Shown here piece by piece: positions 33,089 to 43,981 of a DNA stretch of 64,000 bases (its first letter is position 1; every line of letters begins with the position of its first letter). The position numbers were made by a program, and so were the translations under genes. The notes under the pieces are model-generated. The model saw nothing but the letters and a program-made list of their open reading frames with translations, was not told the DNA's origin and did not search any database. The DNA comes from Oegoconia quadripuncta. Taxonomy: Eukaryota > Arthropoda > Insecta > Lepidoptera > Autostichidae. The DNA lies in assembly GCA_949316235.1 (NCBI GenBank), contig OX438748.1, forward strand, positions 12,155,001-12,219,000. Reading direction: 5' to 3'.

Positions 33089-34346
33089 TAATAATTAACG
33101 AAATTAAATAGTCGTATCGACTGCAGACGAGTGACGCATCAAAGACGACGACATTTTGGTGTAAAGAGAGCGGGTGGTAGGATCAAGTTTGCAGAAGCAA
33201 ATATTTCCAAGTATTTAACAAATAAGCAACAATGTTATCACAGTGTGCACGCGCTGATAGGTCATCGGGGTAGTTGTATCCATTTACAACGGAGCTGACA
33301 ATGGCTATCAAACTATCATAAGGTTATAATCGCGAGCGTCATATTCAGTGAATACTTGTGTAACATTGCTTTTATAAAAAGTCGTATTCTAGTTGCCAAA
33401 CTCATTCGACAGGATTTGGGCCTGTTGTTAAAAGCACTCCGAACGTGGTTCGATAAAACTACTTCGTTCTCGTTGTTATTAAAGTTTTCAATTCAAAACT
33501 TTCGCTCCCGTTTTGTTCAGCTTCAATGTTTCACACCGCAAATACGAACTAAATTTCCGATTCGCACGCAATTAACCTTAAATTTCGACCCAATAAAGGG
33601 AGGGCACATTTCTTGATTCGTAAGAAGTAAAAATACTTAGGTAAATTTTGTGGTGTAACTTCCCATAATCTTAAAGTTCCTGATTTAGATAGAGTACCCA
33701 TCTGTAATGGAACAAAAATATGTTCTAACCATTCTGTAGCTTGCTTTAGGTGTAGTATAGGTATTTAGTTATAAAAATATCAAACTAAAGCTACCACTAC
33801 CACTGCACTGTGAACTTCATTGCGTTGTAGAAAATGCTAAGATCTCATAGGACAATTTTGTAAAAAATAATCAATTTAACTTTATGTCTTCAAAAAATAT
33901 GTAGGTAGTTTATCGATGGAATTTTTCATAAATATAAATTAGTTAAAACCACGACTAAGCAAACGGAGTGTGGGATGGTCCCAGCTAAATATTACAAAAA
34001 AAAAATGTTAAATAGTTCATCACATAATGTTTTATGCTCCAAATGCGGTAAACATCATAATTCTGCTTCGATGCTAATAAATTAGCTGACTAATATATTA
34101 TCGCGCCTTTGTTTTTATGCTGTAAAAGAAATTTATCTTAATACAGTAAGATTAAAGTGCACGTTAGCGTAAAAGACAAAGTAAGCTTCGAAAATTTCCT
34201 TTTCGGCAAATTCACTGCATATTTTTGCGGGTTAATTTCAATCCTAACATTGAACACGGTAGAAGAATTAAGAGTACCCTCATTGGTAAAGCCTATTAGA
34301 AAATACATGACTATTTAAGATTGTTTATCCCTCACGGTAGTTGATA
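33089..34346. other. AT-rich noncoding interval
   Basis: An 86-codon open frame at 33356-33616 (+) has no recognisable domain. No other signal. Confidence 0.5.
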
Positions 34347-34623
34347 AAAACTTCAAAGTCTAAATTTTTCGAAATGAATAAACGGATTCTAATGAAACTT
34401 TATACGCATAAAGCATAAAGATCTAAAAGTTAGTAGAAAAAAATTTGAAAGGATATTGAATATTTTCCAAAGTAACAGAAAAGAAATTGCAATATATTCT
34501 TTTAAATTCGATATTTTGAATATGTTTTGTACTAACTTTTTAGATATATTTATCCTCCTTGTACGTATAAAGTTTCAAGAGAATCGGTCAATCCATTTCG
34601 AATAATTTGGACTTGAAGGTTTG
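34347..34623. repeat. Imperfect foldback, ~90-bp arms
   Basis: The left arm 34347-34437 and the reverse complement of 34528-34623 share 'aaacttcaaagtctaaat', 'attcgaaatg', 'gaaactttatacg' and 'ctaaaagttagta' types with scattered mismatches. The ~90-base centre is A-rich. The element looks old. Terminal sequence and target duplication are not clear. Confidence 0.65.
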
Positions 34624-35644
34624 TTTAAACTACGCTCTTAAATGATAACAATGCCTGACCCAAATAACCATTTCCATGTTATTTTATTTTTCTCTTATAA
34701 TTTATTGTAAATTTTTGACATGGATAAAGAACGCCCTTACTGTCTCGTAAAAGTTTTTGCTCAACCGATTTTGATGAAATTTACCACGCGAACGAAATAA
34801 TTATATGCTTAGCCATTACAAACAAAATTTCGATTTATAATATTAGTTGGGATAGGGATAGACAATACTGAAATTGGTAAAAGATTTTGAATTATACATA
34901 CCGCACTACTAATACCTCGGGCTGTGTTGTAAAAAGGCCATGATAATTACCTGAAAAAGAAAAGGAATGTAAGTATAACATTTCCAAAATGAAACAAATG
35001 CTACCTACTATTTTAAATTAAGAATATTTTTAAATACTTAGTGGTTGTAGTTTTTGAGGACCTAATATGTAGTTTGTTTTATTGAATTTGTACATCCGAT
35101 TATTACGTTCGTAACCTTGAAAAAATCTATAAGTCTTAATTCTAATCTTTCTAAAAATCTGAGAACTAAAAACCTTACACGAAGAATCTGGCTAACGCCC
35201 AAACAAAACGTAGTATTGTTCGACTCGAAAAGAAGAAGACTATACATATAAACCTTCCGGGAGAATTGTGTTCTCTTTGCCTAAAAGTACACACCACATT
35301 CCAATTTCAAATCTAAACGCGCAAAAGAAGTAAAATACGCAATTTTAGAGAACTAAATTTAAAAAGAATTTATTTTCAAATGTTTATTAAAACGCATTCG
35401 AATTTCAAAAATCTGTACTGCGGTCATTGCGTAACATCCAGTATCCTCAACTTCATGAAGACTGGATTCTAAGTGAAAACGAAAAGATACGACACTGCAC
35501 TACGTGTAATTGTGTACCTTCTTCTTATTGTATATTGGCGCTAAATTTAAAAAAGTTAAACAACTTAATAGCTATAATCAATCTGAATAATAGAGAGAGA
35601 CGGAAAATATAAAGTTAAGGGTTTCTAGTTTGACCATATAAATA
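34624..35644. other. AT-rich noncoding interval
   Basis: No gene or clear repeat. 'tcaaccgattttgatgaaat' near 34760 resembles a common lepidopteran repeat fragment. Confidence 0.5.
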
Positions 35645-35889
35645 TAAATAAAATAAATAAATATCCTTTAGACATACACACAGAGCCATCTAGTTCCACA
35701 GTAAGCAACTATAGGCTTGTGTTGTGGATACCAGATGGTTGATATACTACACAAATACATTTTTTTTGGTAAATAAATACTTATAATAAATGAAAACATC
35801 CATAACTCGAGTACCTCCTAGCGGGATTCGAACCCGCACCTTATGGTATGGTGGTCAGAGTTCCAAACCACTACACCAAACAGGTCGTC
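35645..35889 (-). mobile_element. SINE C full-length copy
   Basis: On + it runs from (AAAT)n and 'gagccatctagttccacagt' to the reversed head 'gcgggattcgaacccgcacc' and 'ccactacaccaaacaggtc'. A 13-base deletion next to 'gagtacctcc' removes part of the body found in the 47350 copy. Confidence 0.85.
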
Positions 35890-36655
35890 AATATTACCTA
35901 AAATAACAAACTATATAACCCTAAGATAACATTTACATCAGGTAAACCTATGACGTTACGAAACACGAAGGTTAAACTCATATCAACTCTTTATTGCGTT
36001 GGCGGTTAAATATATAGGTTTATATTCCAGGAGCTTGCCGACGAAATATTGGATAAACAGTTTCAATCGGCGCCGGTTGACGGGATATCTAAATGAAATA
36101 ACAGCGATACCGCTCCCGGTGGAATTCCGACGATCCCAGGGAGTTTTATTTTACGTTCCGAGCAATCAACAGATCCAATTTAATGTTACGGACTCAGAGG
36201 CTATAAATGTTGATAATCTCTGAATATTCAGCCTAATCTTCGGTTATGTGAGCGGTGTGGCGAACGCTGAAGCTTTTGTCTGAAAAATACGTTGTTTTAC
36301 ACAAAGTCTATATAAATGGAAATTTTCTAAAAGGTTGAGATTCGAAGTTTTCCGTTCAATTTTAAAATGGCAAAACTGAAAATCTTTTTATAAGCATTTT
36401 GTCAGTGAAACGAATAATAATAACTGACTCGTCGATTTATGACTGGGTCAAATAATTGAATTCAGAGCAGGATACAGTAAATTGAATTTCATACTTGAGT
36501 TGCTCTTATACTCGTCTAGACAAGTCAACGTGAAAGTTGCAGATTTTCTTTGCCTGTGAGACGATCAAATTACCTACAAAAGAATCTCTATAGTAATTTT
36601 TTTATCGCCGACGAAAAGGGACGGGTTATGTATTAGACGGCGTTGTGTGTGTGTG
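35890..36655. other. Noncoding interval with one unrecognised open frame
   Basis: A + frame at 35999-36223 (74 codons, including 'EITAIPLPVEFRRSQGVLFY') is more GC-rich than its surroundings and follows a splice-acceptor-like 'tttatattccag'. I do not recognise the translation. It could be a host exon or chance. Confidence 0.35.
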
Positions 36656-36990
36656 TTTTTTTTTTATGCACAACGGGTTGGGACTTCACCTCAATCACAC
36701 CTGATGTTAAGTGAAGATGAGGTCGAAGATGGAAGCGTACTGACCGGGAAACCCCAACACATTTGGAAGACTGGCTATCTTATCTCTGACAACCGGAACA
36801 CAACAATGCTATTAACATTGCTGCTTGGCGGCAGATTTAGATAAGATGGTGGTAGCTAGCCAGGCGGACATTTAAAATGCCCTACCACCAACCAAACCGA
36901 GTACTTAAACATGTACCCCGCTGGGAATCGAACCCACGACCTCCGAATCGTAAACCCAATGTTGTTTACATTGAGCCACGGAGGCGGTTA
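36656..36990 (-). mobile_element. SINE B full-length copy
   Basis: A ten-base T-run, 'atgcacaacgggttgggact', the intact middle block and the reversed tRNA head ('gggaatcgaacccacgacct', 'gagccacggaggcggtta') are all present. It is the best-preserved SINE B here (~335 bp). Confidence 0.9.
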
Positions 36991-37447
36991 AAAGTACGGA
37001 GGTGTGTGTACAGTCCATGTATCACAATAGCGTGTGGTCGGATTAGATGGCGACTTTTTTTTAATTTATATATTTAAAAATCGAGCTTTGTATATTATTT
37101 GATGGAAAGTGGCTTAACCTTTTCGAAGACATACGTAACGTAACCTTTATCCCAAATGCGGAGGTCATGGGTTATCCATGTTAATATCATTTCAATTCTA
37201 CTGGAAATAAAAGGGCTTATTGCATTTATCTGTCAGTCAGAAAGTCCAAGCTACTACCGCTTCGGAAAGGCAAATCATCTGTGGTAAAAGCAGGGCCGCA
37301 AGAAACCCACAGGATCATTATTGTCTTTTTCTTTAATATTGCGCGTGGATATTCCTTATCGGGGTTTCATCTCATCTCGAACTCGAACTTAACTACTCAA
37401 TTTATCTCATTTCATATCCTTCTCCACTAGTATTGCTACTAGCACTA
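36991..37447. other. Noncoding interval
   Basis: 'acctttatcccaaatg' at 37143-37158 is a short match to the arms of the foldback at 5764. Otherwise nothing is recognised. Confidence 0.5.
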
Positions 37448-37564
37448 GTAGCATGACAAGCGCGATAAACGTTTATGTCGCGCGAGATGATATTTATCCT
37501 GCTCATTCGCTTGGACTTCCCAGTCTTACTCCAACTTCGCGCGCGACATACGATGTCATGATAC
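37448..37564 (+). mobile_element. CpG-rich MITE family G, copy 2 (117 bp)
   Basis: The ends are 'gtagcatgacaagcgcgata' and 'gacatacgatgtcatgatac'. The subterminal CpG-rich blocks 'atgtcgcgcgagatgat' and 'cgcgcgcgacatac' are shared with copies 1 and 3. The core 'atcctgctcattcgcttgga' matches copy 3 in reverse. Noncoding. Confidence 0.75.
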
Positions 37565-38318
37565 GGGGGCAGGTTTCTCTCTGGCAAATCGATTCTAAAA
37601 TTCAGTCGAGAAAAGGTAACAAACTTTTGCATTAATATTGATAGTACACACGCACACACAAACACACACACATATAGAGACACTTACCTGGTAATTTTTG
37701 TTAATTGTTAAATTTATTTGTTAATTAACTCAGTACCCATCATACTGAATGATAGATTTACTTATTTTAAAATCATAAGTACGATGCACATCCGGGAAGT
37801 ACATCTGGGGTACTGGTGACCTGAAACACAGGCTCACGCTTAGATCAGGCACCAATCTTCACACGTACTCACCAGCTCCATTACCACCTGTATACCTATA
37901 TATTGAAATATGGTTGTGAAGAAGAAAATACAGTATTATTATTATTATTAGTATGGATGGAGATGGATGAATTGCATAAACAAATAATCTCTGGCAATTC
38001 GCAAATGCGCTCATGTTCAATATTAAGCACAGAATTAGCTCGATCCGTATTTAAGTTTACACAGCTTAGACCCCGACCCTCTTTGATCGAGTCCATCCGT
38101 TTGTCTTTGACGTATGTCTTCGTTTCCGGACTCTGTTTAAGTACATCTTTAACAGATATTGGCTGTTCTTTTATGTATGTTCAAGTATTTACGCAGTCCA
38201 TAGTCTATAGGGAACTTAACAACGATGCTTTTGGTTGGGACCTAGAAATATATTACATTAAATGTTTATGTTTAAATGTTAAATTCCTATTTTTAGATTA
38301 ATATATATTTCATAATTT
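37565..38318. other. Noncoding interval with CA-rich simple repeat
   Basis: A (CA)n-like tract lies at 37648-37672. At 37903-38301 a 132-codon + frame is open, but it is AT-rich, has no motif and ends against SINE A, so I do not call it a gene. Confidence 0.5.
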
Positions 38319-38707
38319 GACGACCGATTGGTATAGTGGATAGTGACCCTGTCAGCGAAATTAACGGTTCGAATCCCGCGAGGGGTAAAAGGTTGTATTT
38401 TTTTATCCACAACGGGTTAGCACTTGACCTCAATCACACCTGATGTTAAGTGAAGATGAGGCCGAAGATGGAAGCGTACTGACCCAGAAACCCCATCCTA
38501 TTTGGGGGACTGGCTATCTTATCTATGACAACCGGAACACAATAATGCTATTAACATTGCTATTTGGCGGCAGATTTAGATAAGATGTTGGTAGCTAGCC
38601 AGGCGGACATTTTTAATATGCCCTACCACCAACCAAACCGAGTACTAAAGTTGTGTAATTAATACCAGTATTTATTCCCGAGTCATGGTTTATATAAATA
38701 TTTATGT
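38319..38707 (+). mobile_element. SINE A copy interrupted by SINE B
   Basis: The head is at 38319-38396 with a shortened B-box region ('aacggttcgaatcccgcg') and the remainder at 38647-38707 ('tttattcccgagtcatgg', 'tatataaatatttatg'). The inserted SINE B is bracketed by approximate repeats 'aaaggttgt' and 'aaagttgt'. The 3' tail ends in a CACG/CACA simple tract. Confidence 0.75.
38397..38646 (-). mobile_element. SINE B nested in SINE A, 5'-truncated
   Basis: T-run, then 'atccacaacgggttagcact', the middle block and 'accaaccaaaccgagtact'. It lacks the tRNA-derived head. Opposite orientation to its host SINE. Confidence 0.8.
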
Positions 38708-38748
38708 ACGCACGCACGCACAAGCACACACCTACACACACACACACG
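38707..38748 (+). repeat. CACG/CACA simple repeat
   Basis: 'acgcacgcacgcacaagcac' followed by (AC)n up to 38748. Confidence 0.85.
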
Positions 38749-38984
38749 TTAAAATAAGTATTTAATGTTTAATACTTCATGTTTACTATTTAATATTAAG
38801 CTATAACCGTATCTTATGGAAGAGCGGGACTTCCTGTTACAGGTATTATTATACTTAAAAGCAAAGTCCCATCCACGTGTTTGTTGTCATTTAAGATCCG
38901 AATCATTTAAGAGATGAATCATTAAAAGATTATCTGTCACGGAATCGATTCGGGGCATATTAGTTAATCTGTGTCTAGAGTGTT

Positions 38985-39190
38985 TTTGTTATCGGAGGAG
39001 CAAGGGGAGCGGCGCTAGCCAAAGAGCGGTGAGGAGCTGGCGGGCGAGCGTAGTCGAAGCGGCGGCGGAGGATGGATAATGCGAAGCGTCGTCGTCTATG
39101 AAGCCGGAGCTACGAAGGCGAGCGACGTTAACGAGGAAAGCGAAAGCGAAACGGAGCCGTGAAATTCTCGTGGAAACGCTTTTGGCCTCC
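38985..39190. other. GC-rich island, purine-rich repeats of GCGAG/GCGAA
   Basis: An abrupt ~200-bp GC-rich block lies in AT-rich DNA. It has many short repeats of 'gcgagcg', 'gcggcgg' and 'gcgaaagcgaaa'. A 50-codon frame from ATG at 39098 is open but mainly Arg/Lys/Ala and unconvincing. It could be a repeat-element part or a host promoter/5' exon. Confidence 0.5.
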
Positions 39191-39729
39191 GCTATATCTA
39201 TAATAATTCCTACTATATATACTATTTTGTACTGTATGTTACCAGAATAAAGACATTGAAATTATCTGCATGCATGATTGCTTATGTGCAGGCAAGCTAC
39301 ATGCATGATTGTCTATGTCTAACTTTTTCCTAATTGTGATAACAAATGCATTGTTCGATTGTTCGTGGCAATAAGCAATTTGTGAACACTTTATTGTACA
39401 AAAAGGCGATACATTAATCTTACATAGATACAGAGTAATGTAAATCATGTTTCTATAACTTTGATCAATGAATTTTTCTATGAATGGTTAATTCGATGAA
39501 CCTTTATGCTTAATATTTGAGACAAATTCGAATTGTTTTTTCTATGAACCATCGTTCGATTATATACCCTATGAATGGAATGTAAAATTATGTATAAGGA
39601 TATTCGTATAGATTTCGGTGATACAAAATTCGATACAAAAGATTATGTCAATAATAGACACCCTTTGGATATAACTTAAAACTCAATCAGTCAGTCAAAG
39701 TCAGGGGCACTTCATGGTGCTCGTCAATA
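39191..39729. other. AT-rich noncoding interval
   Basis: A near-duplicate 'tgcatgattgcttatg' / 'tgcatgattgtctatg' occurs at 39270-39320. No gene. Confidence 0.5.
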
Positions 39730-39892
39730 CGACCGATTGATGTAGGACTCGTGCTCCTTCGAAACCTACAGTTGCGGGTTCGAATCCCGTAGGGGCTAAT
39801 TATTCCAAAGTCATAAAGACAAAGTCATTATGTTTTAACGTTATATATCCATAGCATAGGTTTTGCCTAGTTTGGGACTAGATAATTTTACA
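39730..39892 (+). mobile_element. Variant SINE A copy
   Basis: The head 'cgaccgattgatgtaggact' has B box 'gggttcgaatcccgtagg'. The body is shortened and the tail block 'gcctagtttgggactagat' is present. It differs from the main family in the anticodon-side region, so it may represent a subfamily. Confidence 0.65.
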
Positions 39893-40564
39893 TAAAATAG
39901 ATGCTCTGTGAGCCAACAGAAGTTTCATATTTTTTCTGTTATAATGAAGTAACACCCTCGTGTTTCGGAAGTTCATAGATTAAATTATAGACTGACCATT
40001 TATTAAAAGGTAATAAACGGCCATAAAGGTTCATTTTCAACACGTTGGGAGCACATAAATCGCGTAGTCTGCAAACTTCGCTGCGATCCCCGGTTTATTA
40101 ACGAAGCCGTCTCTCCGTTGGAGCATAAAACTTGATAACAGCTTGCTTTATTCTATGTAAAAGTACGGCCCATTTAAATTTGTTACATAGGTAAGTATAA
40201 TTTACTTTTATATAAAAAAAATGGATTTTTGGCGGTTATTATGAATTTGTCTTAAAGAAAGGCCAAGTCAAGAGTACCTTAAACCGAGGAACAAGTATGA
40301 ACAACATTATAAAATGAATGAAACAAAAGCGATACGTCAGGATCGTAGCAAGTCGAAGTCTGTGGTCTCTGCCTACCGCTACGGGAAACAGGCGTGACTT
40401 CTTGTATGTATTTTAAATCGCAGTGTGCGTAAAGACCATTAGGATACTAAAACTATTAAAGTTCCGTATACATTTTACGGCACGATTAAGCTAATCACTT
40501 CTGTTTATTGATGTATTAATTTTCGTTTTCAGTATTTAGGTACTGTACCTGAATTACAGTAACT
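39893..40564. other. AT-rich noncoding interval
   Basis: No gene or recognised repeat. Confidence 0.5.
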
Positions 40565-40652
40565 TCATCGATTACATTGACCAATGAGATACCGTTGCAT
40601 TTTCAAGCGAGCGATGAGACAAAAAAATCATACATCAGAACGTAATCGATGA
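40565..40652 (+). mobile_element. MITE-like repeat H, copy 2 (88 bp)
   Basis: The terminal inverted repeat TCATCGATTAC(A/G)TT is 14 bases with one mismatch (40565-40578, 40639-40652). The interior matches 16219-16302 in reverse. Noncoding. It abuts element P. Confidence 0.7.
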
Positions 40653-40656
40653 CAAT

Positions 40657-40811
40657 GGTGTCGATTCGGATGAACACCAACTAAACTAAACTAAACTAAA
40701 ACCAGTTTTAAAGTAGTACTGTCTCTTTCTCTCTGGAACAGTACGGTGCGACGGCACCACTCTAAAACTGGTTTTAGTTTAGTTTAGTTGGTGTACATGC
40801 GAATCGATACC
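40657..40811. mobile_element. Palindromic MITE P (155 bp)
   Basis: The ends 'ggtgtcgattcg' / 'cgaatcgatacc' and long arms with (ACTAA)n and 'accagttttaaagt' on the left pair with 'actctaaaactggt' and (TTTAG)n on the right. The central ~45 bases are unpaired and pyrimidine-rich. No ORF. The class is not assigned. Confidence 0.8.
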
Positions 40812-41329
40812 AATATCTATGAAGTGACATAGGTAATAGAATGCTTGATCATGTCTTATAGTGATTTTTCAGATTTTTCATATTCACTGCATGGAAAAAC
40901 CCACGGATACGCACGATTTGACTCTTTAGAGATTCGTAAACGCGAATGAGGTACCATCATTACAGTACACCATAATGTCATCAAAACAAAACATAAGGAA
41001 TGCAATAAATGATTTGAGTTTGAGTTTGAGTCATCAAAAAATAGATTTGTCACTTTCGTATTAATTATTTAAGACGTTGGGTAACTTAAAAAGTATATAA
41101 TGCGATCCATCGTCATTGGTACGGACAATAGAAATATGGTATACGGACTGACTATTAAAATATCACTAATCTACATGACGATTAGTGCCAATCCTCCCAT
41201 AAAAACCGAGGGCAACCACTAGCAGTGGGGTGTTTACGGTTCGCGAATTGTAAATTATATAAAAGGCTATATCGAACAATATTAGTCATGTATCACCAGC
41301 GCCTATATTTGAATTATCTTCGTTGTCAA
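40812..41329. other. AT-rich noncoding interval
   Basis: No gene. A 'gagtttgagtttgagt' triplet repeat lies near 41015-41031. Confidence 0.5.
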
Positions 41330-41600
41330 GATTGTCAGGTAGGGTGGTCAGAGATATCCCAAACATTATCCTTTGGGTAATCCAAACATTAAAAGTGTAA
41401 TGCTTGAAAGCACATCCAAGGTTCACCTTTCGAAATATACAGAAATACACATGTGACAGGATGTGTGCCACATCACCGATAAAATGTGTAAGTCTACAGA
41501 TGTATTTTGGCGTAAAGTCCCTTAGTCGCCTTTTGCGACACCCATGGGAAGGGACGAGTTTACGTCTATTCTTTTTACGTGCTGAAACCACACAGTGCTA
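41330..41600 (+). repeat. Repeat family F, copy 3
   Basis: 'ggtggtcagagatatcccaa', 'atccaaacattaaaagtg', 'tccaaggttcacctttcg', 'acagaaatacacatgtgac', 'gtcccttagtcgcctttt' and 'gctgaaaccacacagtgc' are colinear with copy 2 in reverse. The minus strand is open for 101 codons at 41286-41591, but the other copies do not conserve that frame. Confidence 0.7.
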
Positions 41601-43442
41601 TCGGATATCATTTATAATATCTAAAGAGACAGCTAAGATTCTAATCCTTAATTTATGATATTGAAGTAACAAACACCCCACACACCCTAAAACAAGAACG
41701 GTTTTTAAATATGTCGTAATTCTCCCCTTCCCCTTTATATTTCAACTTCTTTGGTTCGCTTTCCTAATAAATTATTTTCGGCGAAATTCAAATAAATTTC
41801 ATGTCGACATCTTAACAGCTCATATGAAGTTCCTGAAGTATTAGGCTTTACGTTAAGTGTTCGAACTTTTAGTTTTCTAGGTCATAGGGGTGAAAGGGGT
41901 TGTAAGGGGGTGTGAGAAGTCGCAGAGAGAAGTCCCATATGTCTTAAAGGTTAAGATCGTTAAGCATACTTTAACTAAAACTTGTTATATTATTTTAGAG
42001 CATATGACACACAAGAGAAAGTACATCTTGGAACTAAATACTTGACATAAATCATTGGTGACATCTTTTTGTTACCTTCAGCTCTGGCTAAATAAAGAAT
42101 TTAAAGGTGAAAGGAAAGTGAGTACCTCTAGCAATTACAAGAGAAGAAAAATCTCTACTCCATTATAGCGACTTGTTGCATTGGAACACAATATTCATGC
42201 TGACCGAACAATGCTATGTGAATGGTGATGTATGACCATTTAGAATATTCTAATGATAATGACACATATGAAGTGCTGATAAATGAATGACCAATCAGTG
42301 CTTGTACTCCCACCGCATATGGCATGATTAATTACTTAAAGGGAAGAGTTTTTAATGGTACCTATATGGCCAAAGTTAGAGTATGCCACCTGGCAACACC
42401 GTTTGTCGTAACTCACTATTACTGTCATTGGATTTTTGGTATGATAAATGATGTTGCATTTTTGTTTTTATTTCTTGAAATTTGTGCCTTCTGAGTTTTA
42501 ATAACGGCAGAATATTGTACGGCAAAAGTCAGTGATAGTGAAGAAATGCAGGGAAGTGTAAATTAAAGTGCGAAACGAAGCTTTAGGGTCCCCACAAGGA
42601 GCCGCCAAAGTCTTCCGTAAAGTATTCTGCCACTTTACTGAAGAATGACTTGATCTTATCCAGACTAAATGACTTACTTTACCTGTGACTGACTTGACTA
42701 AACTGAAGAAATAAGATAAATAAGACATGGCTGTATGGGCCTAGCTCCCCTTGCCTTCTCTGAGAGGAGTAAATTCATTAAAAAAATACTGTCATTCTTT
42801 CTAACGTAATCACATTACCTAAAAGCTTTAGTTAAGACAATAATCCTTTCAGAGATGACATTTATAAAATTTAAAGAAACAATTTAAACAAGCCACCCAG
42901 ATTAAGACACTACGTCTTAACCTGACGTGTATTTGATTTATAATCCAAACAGAAGAAATTTAAATCCACCTTCAACTTAAAATTAGTTGTGATACTCATA
43001 AGTTAAGGAAATAAAAAGTTTCAGAAAGTACAGTGTACCTTATTGACCTTAAGCATTTATCACATGAATTACATTATTTTTTACTGAAGCAACACAAGTG
43101 AGCCAAATAGAGTAGATATTACATCTAACAAGATAGCATGCAAAGCTAACAGAAACACCTATCTAACTTCAGAATTCGCAATCTTAGCAAAGTGACCATA
43201 TCCGCGGATCAACTTGGTGCCGACGCAACTTGGTCCGGGAGTAGTGGTGACATCGGGAAACTTAAATAGGCGACTATCAGCCGAGCCAACGCGATTCAAA
43301 GCTTGTAATCTGAAGATGCACCGAATGGTTTAGTTTTAATTGAATTGAATATTTAATGGGTTGTTCAAAACTTAGTCAAGATACAAACTATTCTCAAAAA
43401 CACTACGAAATGTTACATCCGCGATAGCGGATAACTAACTCT
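41601..43442. other. AT-rich noncoding region, ~1.8 kb
   Basis: No gene or known repeat is recognised. A 76-codon minus frame at 42498-42728 has no motif. Confidence 0.5.
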
Positions 43443-43981
43443 GTAACTCTGAAATGAAATATCTCCTACTTTTTCGACGTATGTAGGTTTAAATATTTAA
43501 TAAACCCCTTTATTAGTTTCGAATATTATAAATTAAAAAACTTTACTGCGCTCATCTATTTAGACGTTTAATAAAGACAAAAAAAAAATTACGCAGTTTA
43601 TTCTTAGTTCAAAATCACTCCATTTTCTGTAGTTCTGTTTTACATTACCACCTGTCAACTGTCTTCTGATCATAGATTAAAACAAAACAAATTTTAATCT
43701 ATGATCAGAAGACAGTTGAGAGGTGGTAATTATTAGTGGTAAAATTGTGTAATTTTTTTTTATTCTATCACTAATAAAAGTCTAGGATGTAAGGTGTAAG
43801 ATTACATATTATTTTTTGAAACTATCGATGTCCGTGACAATTTTTTAAACGTCTAAAAAGATGAACGCATTAAAGTTGTATGCGATTTTTTTATGTATAA
43901 TATTCGAAACTAATAAAGGGGTTTATTAAATATTTATACCTATACGTCGAAAAAGTAGGAGATATTTCATTTCAGAGTTAC
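43443..43981. mobile_element. Foldback element, 539 bp, with nested inner hairpin
   Basis: Terminal inverted repeats of ~130 bp: 43443-43568 and 43849-43981. They start GTAACTCTGAAATGAAATAT and include 'tctcctactttttcgacgta' and 'aataaacccctttattag'. In the centre a second palindrome has 39-bp arms (43645-43683 and 43692-43730, one or two mismatches) around an 8-base loop. No ORF. No target duplication is seen at the ends called. Confidence 0.85.

Noticed and set aside
37903..38301. 132-codon + frame
   Set aside because: Low-complexity start ((TTA)n), no motif, and it abuts a SINE. Not supported as a gene.
39098..39247. 50-codon Arg/Lys-rich frame in the GC island
   Set aside because: Composition follows from GCGAAA repeats and there is no known homologue. 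Insufficient to call a gene.
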